This document shows, piece after piece, positions 1 through 11,200 of a stretch of 64,000 nt of DNA. The notes beneath the pieces are model-generated. The model had not been told where the DNA came from and made no database searches. It worked only from the letters and a program-made list of their open reading frames with translations. Numbering within the stretch: position 1 is the first letter of the stretch; each line of letters begins with the position of its first letter. Made by a program: the position numbers and the translations under genes. This stretch comes from Mnemiopsis leidyi (Eukaryota; Ctenophora; Tentaculata; Lobata; Bolinopsidae): contig JH153023.1 of NCBI GenBank assembly GCA_000226015.1, positions 29,522-93,521 on the forward strand. Reading direction: 5' to 3'.

Positions 1-65
1 CTGAGAGGATACGGGAGTTTGTGGAGGAGTTCAACAGTACACAACCCTCTCAGAGTTCGTCTTAG
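1..65 (+). CDS. C-terminal end of an upstream gene (partial)
   Basis: An open frame enters from the left edge and ends at TAG (63-65). It reads 20 residues, ERIREFVEEF then NSTQPSQSSS. The hydrophilic, helix-like stretch followed by a Ser/Gln tail looks like a protein C-terminus, and the following sequence becomes AT-rich and non-coding. The family cannot be identified from this little sequence. A chance open frame of this length is possible. Confidence 0.35.
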   Translation, partial: ERIREFVEEFNSTQPSQSSS

Positions 66-646
66 TGAAAAGAAGGAAAATATTTAAGGATTATTTTTTC
101 AGTCGAAGCTTCATGACATAAAACTCTTTCGCAGCACTGACCGTTTCATAGAATTGTCGACAAGTCTTTCTTATTGAGTTAATGGCGACAAAATGAGCTT
201 ATTATTTAAGACTCGGTAAATATATAATATCTATCAAGATACCTGATAGATCACGAATTGTAACAAATAAAAGTAGCTGACGGATTTATTTTATGCCGAA
301 TTGTAGATGGTTAATTATGGGGAGTTAATTTATTTAAGTTCAAGTTAATTAACAAATGAAACATTTCGCTGGCCGAGTGTTACGCTAATTTGATCTAAAT
401 TTATACTGAAGTGTGATTATGTATTTAACGTAATTTTTTATAAACCCATGTACTGCTTCGTTCTTCTATTCCCGTTCTATCGGAATGTTTATTTGAATAT
501 GCCTAAGCAAGAGAACGCCTACTTAGAAATCAGTTTCCTTTAAAATATAGAACTAACTTCTCTGCCTACAGAAAGAAAGAAGGACCATGTAACTGAGAAA
601 CACCATGTCAACCTACCCTCCCTTCACCAGTATGATAGACAGGTAG

Positions 647-721
647 TTGCTATAGTTAGTTACTATAGCTACTATAGTTACTTCACTTGCTATAGTTAGT
701 TACTATAGCTACTATAGTTAC
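647..721. repeat. Two 40-bp direct repeats upstream of the Kelch-like start codon
   Basis: A unit beginning ttgctatagttagttactat occurs at 647 and again at 687. It ends about 24 bp before the ATG of the Kelch-like gene, so it lies in its 5' UTR or proximal promoter. The ctatagttac core resembles the much longer array at 48598-49135. The rest of 66-744 is AT-rich and shows nothing else I can name. Confidence 0.75.
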
Positions 722-744
722 CTGCCTCCTACACCCACATCAAC

Positions 745-3700
745 ATGACTGAGGGAAGTTACGAAGGTATGCCTCTCATTGTAAACGATCCTGGACACGC
801 CTCCCTGGCTCTGCAAGCCATGGACGAGCTGAGAAAAAAACGGTGTTTTTGTGACGTCCTCATAGCTGTGGAGGTTTGTGAAAGTTTTTACTTTATTCTT
901 CAAATATGGTTGTCTAAATTAGGAATAAACTGTGTTCAAGGCATATAGATTGTTGTGCTGGACCTGAGCTGGAATAATGGTAAACAGTTGGTGCAGCATG
1001 CTCAGTACAGGAATAAGTAATAAGTAATATGAGTTGTTTCAAAAACTTGACATTTCCTTGCGTTTCAGGAATGTGAATGTTTCCTTGTGTTTGTGGAGTG
1101 TGATATATTTTCTTGTGTTTCAAGAGTGTGAAATATTTTCTTTTTTTTGAGGAGTGTGGTATATTTCCCTGAGTTTGAGAAATGGAAAATATTTCCTTGT
1201 ATTTAAGGAATGTGATATATTTCCTTGTGTTTCAGGAGTGTGATATATCAGCTCACAGATTGGTCTTGGCAGCTAGCAGCTCCTATTTCTACGCCATGTT
1301 CACAAACGATCTTCATGAAAGTACTTCTAAAAAAGTGAGAAAGTTGACAATTTTTTCCCGTCAAATGCCTTTTTGCGCCGAAGGCGCAAAAAGGCATTAC
1401 TAAGGGTTAACGATCGAGGGGGTGGTTGGAGAATGTGTATACTAGGTTTATGTCGTGTGTACGTTCGTGCGTTACGTTCGTGCGCGCGCACTCCTTTATC
1501 AAACTTAATCATGTATACGAATACAATAATAGCTGTGTTAACAGACTTAACTGCCTCCGGCCGACGAATGTAGTTCACATTATGCAATGTATACATGATT
1601 GCCTTAATTATTTGTTCTAATCATGCAAAAATCGCAACATGATGTACCATCAATCAAGGGATACGATCAAAATTCATTTAAACTAAAGTTTTATTGAGTA
1701 ATTTGTCTTGAATGACAGATTACCTAGATTGAAAGATGAATGTAACACGATTTTTAAACGTTCAGCCGGACAATTTTAATTAACGACTTATCCACACCAT
1801 TCGTAAAAACACATGAACGTTGTACGAATAAAGGTCGCATATACAATACAATAATGGCGACGTTATGCAGACTCAAGATATTTGGAACAAACAATGAAAG
1901 AAACGCGCTATTGTGTTCAAACTTTGCGCGTGCAGCGTGCAGTTTTTAAATCTTGCATCGAACGGCTGCATTAATTCGCGCGTTTAACACGTGCAGAACA
2001 ATGAAATTGACCGAAATGACGTGTGGTTAGTGGTTTGCGAAATGCGAGTTGCCTGTTGCGTATTTTTATTCCTCATTCCGTGAATTGTAATAAGCGATGG
2101 CATGACACGGGAAATTCAGCGGTCGCCTGACACAATGAAAGCGGCCGCAAGTCTTGTTTAAAAGAGTGAACTAGAACTTTTCAAAAAACTGTTTTTTTTC
2201 AATTCATGCTATGAAATATACATTGGTTACCTAAATATGTAAGATCATATAAACTCTGTGCCGATTCTGAATACCTGCAAATCAGATAGAGATAAAGAAC
2301 GTGGACTCTCAGACGATGCAGAACCTGGTAAACTATGCCTATACTTCCCAGATAGAGATTAGAAAAGATAATGTTCAGGTCTGTACTAGCTGTTTTAGTG
2401 GTCCGTGTCAATAAAAAAGCGATAGAACACGAGCCATTCAGAAACCTTACTCGGGATTATAACGACGGGTTTATTAACATTCCGGGAAAACATAGTTCAG
2501 GAAAGAAATATGGCCCAATCGCTTGAAACTCTTCCCGGCCATGATAATCCAAAGTTTGTCTAACATTTTGTTTCTCGACTGCTATTGTACTAATTGTACG
2601 TGTAAGTTACCATCCCCCCTTATCAGTGGTTTACATGTTTTAACTAACACTATACTTATCTAACACTACACTAACACTATACTTATATTGTACAATCAGG
2701 TACTGTTGACCGCTGCGGGACTGCTCCAGTTTGATAAGGTACAGGAGATTTGTACTGACTTCATAAAGCGAGAACTAACGCCTGGGAACTGTATCGGAAT
2801 TTACAACTACGCAGACAGGTACACATCGCCATACTCAGATAATCTTCTTTCTGTTCTTTATCCCTGGGTTACAGTCTACAAAGGCTTGTTTAAAACTTCC
2901 CAAAACGGTTTAGAGGTCCTTACAAAATCTTCAGATACGGGTTTGTAGACCTCCTGAGAGCAGCAGATGACTTTGCTAAGAGAAACTTCGTAGAAATGTG
3001 TTTGTCAGACGAGTTCCTAATTTTGGACAAAGGTAGACTTCTTCAACTTGTATCTAGTAACGAGCTCAACGTTCTTGTCGAGTCGAAGGTAGGTTGTAGG
3101 TCGGGACTGGGGGTCATCACTTTACAGTCAAGCAACTTTGTTAGTAGGTTGGTCGATATTCTGTATTAGCGATAACTACTTTGTTATTGTCGCCGCTGAG
3201 TGCTGCCCAAACAACATCGTACTGAGCTCATGCGTCCCTTGTCTGCTGAACGCTAAACTGTAGGTGTACGAAGGAGTCATGTCATGGGTGCACCACAACA
3301 CGGAAGAGCGGGCGGAACACCTTCCTGAGTTACTAGCGGCAGTTAGACTCCCTCTAATCTCTTCTAAATATCTTGTAGACCACATCGAGAAGGTTTGTAT
3401 AATTGTATGTTTTTCTTAGGATCAACTTAATTATGTGTTTACTTAAGATCAACTTTGTTATATGTTTACTTAGGATTAACTCGGTTATCTGAAACATTCC
3501 TTCAAGCTCGGTTAAGTAAACTTCCCTGCGCTCCCGTACTACTTTCACTAGTATTCTCTCAAGTACCATAATCTAGATTAATTCATCTCAACTCCAGGAA
3601 GAGCTGATATCAGAGAACGAGAGTTGTAGAGTTCTGGTGGAGGCGGCTAAAAACCATCACATCCTCCCCGAACACAGCTCAGGGAGCAACCAGGTGGTGC

Positions 3701-4748
3701 CGCGACACGCGTACGACAGTGAGGGTCTCTACGTGTTCGGGGGGTATCACAGGACTGTGCTTCGTACTGGGGAAATGTACGACGCGAACACTGATGTTTG
3801 GAGGTAGTGGAACTATTTCAATCTTTGTTGGTTTGTCGTGGCTAGATTTCACTGTCCTTATAGTTTTTTTGTTAAATTAGGTAAATCGTTGACTGATTTT
3901 GGCAGTTAGCCTCAAGATTTCCAGAAATTTTGAACAACTGGTTCTTGAATCTTGACTTGATCTAAAAGTAGATTAACGTCTCCCACAGAGAGTTACCCAT
4001 GATGGAATGTCAGAGATACGGTCCGGGCAGTGCACGTTTGGAAGGTCTGCTCTACGTCGCAGGAGGACACGACTCATGTTTCCATCTAGCATCAGTCGAG
4101 TGTTTTAACCCTCGTTCAATGGAGTGGACCAAGGCAGCGCCCATGTTGGATCAGAGGTTCGGTGTCGCCTTGGGGGAGCTGAACGGCTGGTTGTACGCAG
4201 TCGGTGGGAGAGACTCTAAAGAGCGCCACTCTAGCGTAGAGTGTTACGACGCGACACTGGACTCCTGGAAATATGTGAACAAAATGAGTTTTCCCCGGTC
4301 TGGTGTAGGAATTGGGGTGTTAAACGGTGCTCTCCACTCAGTGGGAGGGTATGATGGACACAGCGACCTTGCTTCCGTGGAGCGATATGATCCCAGGATT
4401 GGCGAGTGGCACTGTATCTACCCGATGACACATGCTCGCACTCTGTGTGGGGTGGCTGTGTTGAACTCAGCACTGTATGTGGTAGGTGGGAGATGTGGCA
4501 ACACTAAACTGGCCACAGTGGAATGTTATGAGCCACGCACCAATACCTGGTCTTTAGTAGAACCGCTGACTGTTCCGCGTGATGGACACGGGTTAGGCGC
4601 GCTTAACGGCAGGCTGTACGCGGTGGGCGGGAAAACAGATACTACCAAGTTAGAAGTTGTGGAATGTTATGATCCAGTGCTGGACTGTTGGAGTATGGTT
4701 ACCCCAATGTTTGATAAGAGGAATATTGTTACCCTTGCTGTTATCTAG
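745..4748 (+). CDS. Kelch-like protein (BTB-BACK-Kelch), probable Cullin-3 adaptor
   Basis: Eight exons: 745-873, 1236-1334, 2286-2378, 2700-2818, 2935-3088, 3264-3392, 3598-3803 and 3989-4748. They join in frame to about 562 residues, the usual KLHL length. The start MTEGSYEGMPL is preceded by aac. The order is BTB (RCFCDVLIAVE, then SAHRLVLAASSSYFYAMF, then NYAYTSQIEIRKDNVQ), BACK (about residues 140-270) and six Kelch blades with paired Gly and Tyr/Trp motifs (YVAGGHD, YAVGGRD, HSVGGYDG, YVVGGRCG, YAVGGKTD). Family members bind Cullin-3 through BTB and recruit substrates for ubiquitination through the Kelch propeller. The small third exon completes the BTB domain and is easily missed. The blades resemble the KLHL1/4/5 group, but I cannot assign an orthologue. 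Substrate unknown. Confidence 0.93.
1047..1235 (+). repeat. 28-bp tandem repeat spanning the acceptor of Kelch-like exon 2
   Basis: About seven units of 28 bp run up to the true splice acceptor. Each unit joins a copy of the first exon bases (gagtgtgatata) to a pyrimidine tract ending in AG or a decayed AG (ttccttgtgtttcag). Only the first unit (cag at 1066-1068) and the last (cag at 1233-1235) keep an intact CAG. Reading on from the first decoy meets a stop after about 20 codons, so using it would break the protein. Confidence 0.85.
1364..1398. repeat. Perfect 16-bp hairpin, 3-nt loop
   Basis: The arms aatgcctttttgcgcc (1364-1379) and its exact reverse complement (1383-1398) flank gaa. It lies in intron 2 of the Kelch-like gene, 30 bp after the donor. 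It may be a transposon end or footprint; no surrounding element is visible. The rest of the intron (1399-2285) is AT-rich with nothing further recognised. Confidence 0.8.
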
Positions 4749-5771
4749 CTCTCACTAATTCTTACTAGATCTAACTAGGTCTAAGTAAATCTAACTAAAA
4801 ATATGTATAATTAGGTTTTTATTGAATTGCAGCTCAGCTTTCCGTTGCGGTTAGTCAAACAAAGAATGGATACCAAGGAAACGGTAAGGATATAGGGATA
4901 GTCATTTTCATTATAAAATTTCGATTATTCTGATTCCTTAATTTGTTATGTAGCTGATAAGAGACATCATCATCATTGGATGACCTAATTTTACTGTAAA
5001 ATAACTTCCCATAAAAGCACTTCAAATCAAAGAGTCTATTTGTCAATTAATTAAGACATGAGAAACTTCAAATTATAACCTCAAACCATGATTTGGTCAA
5101 TTCCGATTTACTAGTTGATGTCGAATTTTGTGAAGCGACTACAAGTTCTTTGTCATATCAAAATATAATTATACGCTTTTGTAAACACCATTAAATTATT
5201 TATCCATCTAAAATATTTTCTATTTGATGTAGTACTGCGCGCCTGCTATGCATAGTGTAGCGAATCTTGGCTTATAGCAAACTTGCACCTTGCTTCTGTA
5301 TTCTGATGACTTAATTTTGATAACATTAACTGATTATCAAATTACATATATCAAATATTACTTTGCCTTATTATATATCATGATATACCTTCTTCATGTA
5401 ATAAATTTCTTTATCCCATTCATTAAATGGTCTTTTAATGCCTAAAATGCCTAATTTTAATGCTTAATACGTTTTTCACAGAAATGTTAACATTTTTATC
5501 ATTAAAGTGGCAATTGATTCAATGGCATTTCGTAATTTCTGCACCAAAATGAACTAACCCTTTTTTGTTATAATAAAAGTCAAACATAAATTCATTTTCT
5601 TATTTTCTAAAAACATGACGTTGTTTATCTAAGTACTTTCTTACTTTATATAAATGTAATTCTGCCACTACTACACAGACTTTCCCAAAATCTAAAGATT
5701 TATGTTTAATTCCTTACTATTAAACCGATTCATAGAAACTTTAATTAAGTATCACTTAAATTAGCCCTGGT
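4749..5771. other. Intergenic, AT-rich
   Basis: Short repeats of tctaactaggtctaagtaaa follow the Kelch-like stop codon. The remainder is AT-rich sequence without a coding frame, tRNA or inverted repeat that I can see. It must hold the Kelch-like 3' UTR and the F-box gene promoter, but no core motif is clear. Confidence 0.6.
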
Positions 5772-7415
5772 ATGCCAAATAACCTATTAACACAGATGGG
5801 AGAAATGTCTGACAACGACAGTTCAGACAGTTCTGTTGAGGAGTCAACCCCTGAAACCGACCTCCTAATAGAACAGCCAACCCACCATCCTATATTTGAG
5901 AATGTCACACTGGAGGGACGAGATTCTTCCAGACCTTCAATACACATCCTCTCAGATGACTGTATTTACTTGGTGCTCGAATATCTGGATGTTATCGAGA
6001 TAATGCAATTAGCAACGGTCTGTAAGCGCTGGTACAATCTTTGTATCAACAAGATGAGCCTGGTCTCCAAGATCGAACTGAACCCAACTTTCAGTATATT
6101 CAGACTCAACAGACCGTTATCTCAGAGTAACTTTATCTCACTGCTCGGCTTGACGGGACAAAATCTTATCCAGCTCGATGTGTCCAACAGTTCGTTGAGG
6201 CTTGATTGGGCTTCTTGTAAGGCTATTTCTGAACTTTGTCCCAGGCTCGAGGAATTAAACTTGTCGAAAATGAAAATTAATAACAAACTTGCAACGTGTT
6301 TTTCTCAGTTTCTGCCTCGAAATTTGAAGTCGCTAATTCTTAACGGATGCGTTCATTTCAAGGAAAAGTGTCTCGAGCACATTCTCAGAAATTCGAAAGA
6401 ATTAACTAAATTAGATCTGTCTTACAATCACAAAATTACAGGAGGCTGCATTATGAAGCAACTAGAAAAAAACAAAATGACACATTTTAATTTCACCGAG
6501 TGCTATCGATTAAAACCTATCGCTGTCCAATTTGTCTTGGCTAATTTTGAGAATACTCTTGAGCATCTTGATTTAAGTCTCTGTCCTGGGAATATTTTCA
6601 ACATTTCCACAGACCAAATGCCCATCCTTAAAAAGTTAAAAGTTTTCAACGTCAAGTCCCTTGTGGATGATAGTCAACCTACGTGTGACATTATGACTAA
6701 TTTTATCAGACTCATGCCAAACCTTGAAGTATTGGACCTAGAAAACAATTACAATATTGATATGGACAAGTTTGTTGGAACTCTTTCTCAGTTGTGTCCA
6801 AATATCAGACACCTCAATTTGTCCTGCTGCATGCCAAAAAACGCTCAATCACTTTCCTCTCTTTCGTTACTCCAACACCTCGACACACTTCATCTTAATG
6901 AGTTACCCAAGAGATTCGACTACAAAGAACTGGTAGATTCAACTCTCGTTCATTGTTCAAAACTGAAGTACATTTCCCTTCAAGCCAGCTGTGTCGACGA
7001 TGAGAGTGTATTTGCTCTAATTGCAGGATTAAAAAACCTCCAGACTATAGACCTAAGAAGTTGCATTCTCCCGTTGGACGGTACTTTTATCATACTCTGT
7101 CAAGACCTCGACCGACAAGAGCCTCTCAAAGTTCTCGCTCAGGATACCGTTATGCAGGAGGAAGAGTTTTCTCTCATTCCCGTCTTCCTTCACATAAACT
7201 TTGGGCTGCCTCACTTCCAGGATGACTACGACGGGTTTTTCGGGGGACCCTACGATGAGTTCGAGGATGGGTTCGGGTTTGACAATGTTGATTATTTAGA
7301 TGAGGATGACTTTTGGGGTGGAGCCTATGTGGATGAGGCTGGACAGTTTGGTGGACCTGGGTACGATTATCATCCTGATTACCAGGAGGTGGATGAAGAT
7401 GGGGGCTGGTGGTGA
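5772..7415 (+). CDS. F-box/leucine-rich-repeat protein, single exon
   Basis: A 547-residue uninterrupted frame. An acidic Ser-rich N-terminus (residues 1-50) is followed by an F-box (about 55-100: HILSDDCIYLVLEYLDVIEI, then ATVCKRWYNLC) and about ten irregular leucine-rich repeats (about 110-450: LIQLDVSNSSLRL, LEELNLSKMKIN, LTKLDLSYNHKIT, LEVLDLENNYNI, LQTIDLRSCILP). The tail (about 470-547) is rich in Asp, Glu, Gly, Tyr and Trp and ends GGWW. F-box proteins link substrates to SKP1-Cullin1 ubiquitin ligases, and the repeats would select the target. The start could instead be the Met at 5808 (MSDNDSSD). It is the only multi-domain gene here without introns, which could mean retrocopy origin. 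The acidic glycine-rich tail is not usual in FBXL proteins. Substrate unknown. Confidence 0.88.
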   Translation: MPNNLLTQMGEMSDNDSSDSSVEESTPETDLLIEQPTHHPIFENVTLEGRDSSRPSIHILSDDCIYLVLEYLDVIEIMQLATVCKRWYNLCINKMSLVSKIELNPTFSIFRLNRPLSQSNFISLLGLTGQNLIQLDVSNSSLRLDWASCKAISELCPRLEELNLSKMKINNKLATCFSQFLPRNLKSLILNGCVHFKEKCLEHILRNSKELTKLDLSYNHKITGGCIMKQLEKNKMTHFNFTECYRLKPIAVQFVLANFENTLEHLDLSLCPGNIFNISTDQMPILKKLKVFNVKSLVDDSQPTCDIMTNFIRLMPNLEVLDLENNYNIDMDKFVGTLSQLCPNIRHLNLSCCMPKNAQSLSSLSLLQHLDTLHLNELPKRFDYKELVDSTLVHCSKLKYISLQASCVDDESVFALIAGLKNLQTIDLRSCILPLDGTFIILCQDLDRQEPLKVLAQDTVMQEEEFSLIPVFLHINFGLPHFQDDYDGFFGGPYDEFEDGFGFDNVDYLDEDDFWGGAYVDEAGQFGGPGYDYHPDYQEVDEDGGWW

Positions 7416-8260
7416 GGATGTACCATGTGACAAGTCACGTGGTCTTGTTAGTTGTTCTTCGTTAATTGGTCCTGATGTTTGGGCATGGTTTTTAAAGTTT
7501 TAAGTTGTGGTTTTACAGAATTGATTTTGCACAAACACAGCATTTGTGTAGATTGTGGTTAATCATATTATTTTTTATTAAGATTGTTTGATATTTGCTT
7601 CCTAATTTAAAGAATTCAAGTTATTCAACCGACAGTAGAAGTTTGATTTTTTACACTTTTTGTCGCAACGATGGCGGGTGAAGTATTAACGGTCGAATTG
7701 GTCCCTGGCATTGATTGGATATATTTTGTACAAAAATTTGTTTCATTTTACCACTGGCATTCTTTATAATGGTCTTTATTTTCGACTGTTTCAGTATTAC
7801 AAAGCAATAAGTTTGATGATAGGTAGACTGTTTATAAGCCGCATGATAAATTGATTGACGTTTTATAGTAATTCTTGGCATGTGACAATTATTCCCTGTC
7901 TCATTTTGTCACCTTTAAAACTGAGAAGAACTATGAAAGTTCAATCGATCTATAATTTCAAAGCCTTAAACGTTCAGTCTTCTTCATGTGTTGTCCACTA
8001 CAATTCATTATAAGTCTCTAATTATTTTTTTAACATCTTGTAAAATTCGTGACAATCAAGGCTTTAACGATCGTGAATTTATCATTTCATGTTGTCCTTA
8101 TGTTTAAAATATAATGTATACTGAACTCAACCTCTCTCTTATCAGCGTTATGGATGAGTTAAAAAGATAGAAGCCGAAATCCCCATTATCGTTAAAGCAG
8201 ATAAAACAGAAAAAGTTTTGCAGTCTATTTAGAAAGTTGATTGTGCCGTGTGCACCAGCC
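7416..8260. other. Intergenic between F-box gene and VPS45
   Basis: AT-rich sequence with no supported gene. It should contain the F-box 3' UTR and the VPS45 promoter. I see no conserved coding frame, RNA gene or repeat. Confidence 0.6.
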
Positions 8261-11200
8261 ATGAGCGTTCTTACAGCTATAAAGCTCTACATCAACAAGA
8301 TGATAGATAATTGTGGCAAGGGAATGAAAGTCTTTCTTCTAGGTTAGACATTGTCAAAATGATATGTATTATCAACAAGATTATGGTACTGTCAGAATAT
8401 TAGTGTGTTTGCTTGAAATCTGTGATTATGAGAAATCTCCCAAAGATTCCTCCATGAGGAAAGCATAAACATTACATTTTCAGGAAAGGATACTTTACCC
8501 CTTGTTAGTATCACGTACGCACAATCTGATCTCTTGAAGAAAGAAGTATATCTGTTCGAGCGTATAGACAACTCCGCGCGAGAGAGTATGAAGCACATGC
8601 GTTGCATTGTTTTTCTGCGGCCTACTCCCGAAAACATCCAGCATTTATGTGCGGAACTGAAAAATCCACGGTACGGAAACTACCACATCTTCTTCTCCAA
8701 CATCATAGCAAAACCGGATATACTGAAGTTAGCTAACGCTGACGAACATGAGTGTGTGAAGGAGATACAAGAGTTTTACGCAGACTACATTCCACTTCTT
8801 GACCATGTATACAATCTGAACATCAAGAAAATATCATCTGCTGGTTAGAACTTTAATATTTAAACCAATTTTATCGATTCAAACTCCCTTTTTAAGAGCT
8901 TTTTTATCATGTCACATATGATTTAGGTCTTAGTCGGGTGAACTGCTTACAGAGTAAATCTGATTTGTCACATCCTGCACAGCTCAGAAGTTCCATGAAA
9001 TTATTTACAACATTTCTTATGTATTGCTGTGTGAAAATTGATATTTTATTTTATTTCATCTTATTTTATTTTATTTTCAATTGGAACCGTATTTATTGGA
9101 AGGGCCCAGTGGTCATATCTAACTTCTCTTTTGTCCATCGCTATCACGTGACACATAGCATTTATTAATGGTGACCCTCTGCCACAATACCGTATATTCT
9201 TCTGATACACTTATGTTTCAGTCAGCACATCGTGGGACAGGTCATGTTTAAAGCGCTCCGCAGACTCGCTGATCAGCGTGCTGTTAGCGCTGCGCAAATA
9301 CCCAGTTATGCGGTTCAGCGCAAAGTCTGAGTTAGCACGCAATCTCGTTAACAGTACATACGACATCATGAAGGAACACAGTCACTTGTTCGAGTTTAGG
9401 AGGAGTGATACTCCTCTATTGTTGGTGTTAGACAGGCGTGATGATCCTATCACTCCCTTGCTCAATCAGGTAGGTCATTTTTTACATTATTTCATTCTTG
9501 AGGAGTAAACTGATTATTTTACTAATAAAATCAAGTTGATATCGAGCAGTAAATTTTGTGAATTTTTATCGTCGAAACAGAGTTATTCAAGACCTGAGTG
9601 TGATAGAAGTTTATGTTTCAGTGGACTTATCAAGCAATGGTACACGAGCTGCTAGGGATAGAAAACAACAGGGTAGACCTCAGTGAGGTTCCAGGAATAT
9701 CTAAAGACATGAGAGAAGTGATTATGTCACCGGAACAGGATTCCTTCTTCAAGGATTCCCTTTATTCCGATTTTGGAGAGATAGGAATCAAGATCAAGGA
9801 TCTGGTGGACAAATTTCAGAAACAGCAGCACAGCACTGCAGCTATTGAGTCTATCACGGACATGAAGAAGTTCGTTGACAATTATCCTCAGTTCAAGAAG
9901 TTTTCAGGTAATTGAAATTTGATTATTCGATGCAGGAACATGATGAAATGTTTTGTATCTGATGCTACAGATTTCTGTTACCCAAGGGCTGTTTGGTGTT
10001 TCAGACACTACATTCACCCCAACCATTTCATTTCCTCCTAACAGGAACCGTATCAAAGCATGTAGCAATAGTTGGGGAGCTCAGTAGAATAGTACAAGAC
10101 TACAATCTTCTAGAAGTTTCTGAAACTGAACAACAAATGACTACTCAGGCATCTCATTCTGAAGTTCAACAAAAGGTTTAGTGAAATTTGAACACTTGTC
10201 TTGTTTCGAAAGGCCCTCTGTAAATATGTGTTAACCCCTCATTTTTTGTACAACAACTTGTTTCGTCTGACTGCCTCTGGGAAACCAAAATATTAGGTTG
10301 TCCCATAATGATTGACAATGACTCTGTATCTTTTTAATGGTAGGTTGTATGATAATTTTGACAGTACCAGGTGAAAGAACGGTTAGTTTTGGATAGGAGA
10401 CACCCCTTCCTGAGAGCAGAATCGCAGTTTGAATGTATAAAACTTTAGGTCCAAATGAACTTGCCCAAGTGCAGTTGTCAGGTGTCAAAATTTCAATTTC
10501 AAAATTTAAGTTTTCCTTGGTTCTCAGCTGGTCCAGGGTGCTTCTGAAAAACTTTCCCATCACGAAACGTCTTAAGGGGATCATGAACTACATCAGTTAC
10601 CATTTTTATTCAATTTGAAGTGCTGCAGCCATCCTTTTCCGAGCAACTTTGAAATTTGGTCTTATCAGCCAATTTTTCAAATTTCAATGAAAAAGACGCG
10701 GAGATTATGACTCCATGACCAACAATATGACTATTTTGGTAGTTAAGGTACTGCTTTAGACATTCTTTAAAACAATTGATCCATCCATAAGGATTGGGTG
10801 ACTGGTTTAAATGCTGAAATCGTTCATCTCCTGAAGAAGCCCCAAAACCTTACCTTTCAAAAACCGAAAAAACACAGATTTTGGCCAGATATTCGTAAAA
10901 ACAGCATGTTTCTGTGACTACTAGACCGATGAATGAACTGATATCAATCAATAGCGATGAATACTTGATGTTGCTGGCACAGCTGGGCTCTCTAACTTTT
11001 AGAGTGTATTAAAGTGATTTTTAGTCCGACATGACGCGCACGCTCTGACTTAACTTGAATTTCCGTTTTTAGAATAACTTAGAATGATCGAAAACTCACA
11101 AAATTTGGCACTTAAGTCCACGAAGGTCCAAAAATTACAACAATGTTTCGTTTTTAGGATTCGTGTGTAAAATGAATCTTGCAGTTCGGTATTGTCAATC

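Noticed and set aside
1327-1620. Overlapping short frames on both strands in a Kelch-like intron
   Set aside because: Low-complexity, no domain, and lying between well-supported exons 2 and 3.
10231-10584. 117-residue minus-strand frame inside the mariner-like element
   Set aside because: No transposase motif; it overruns the left end of the element, so it is probably a chance frame.
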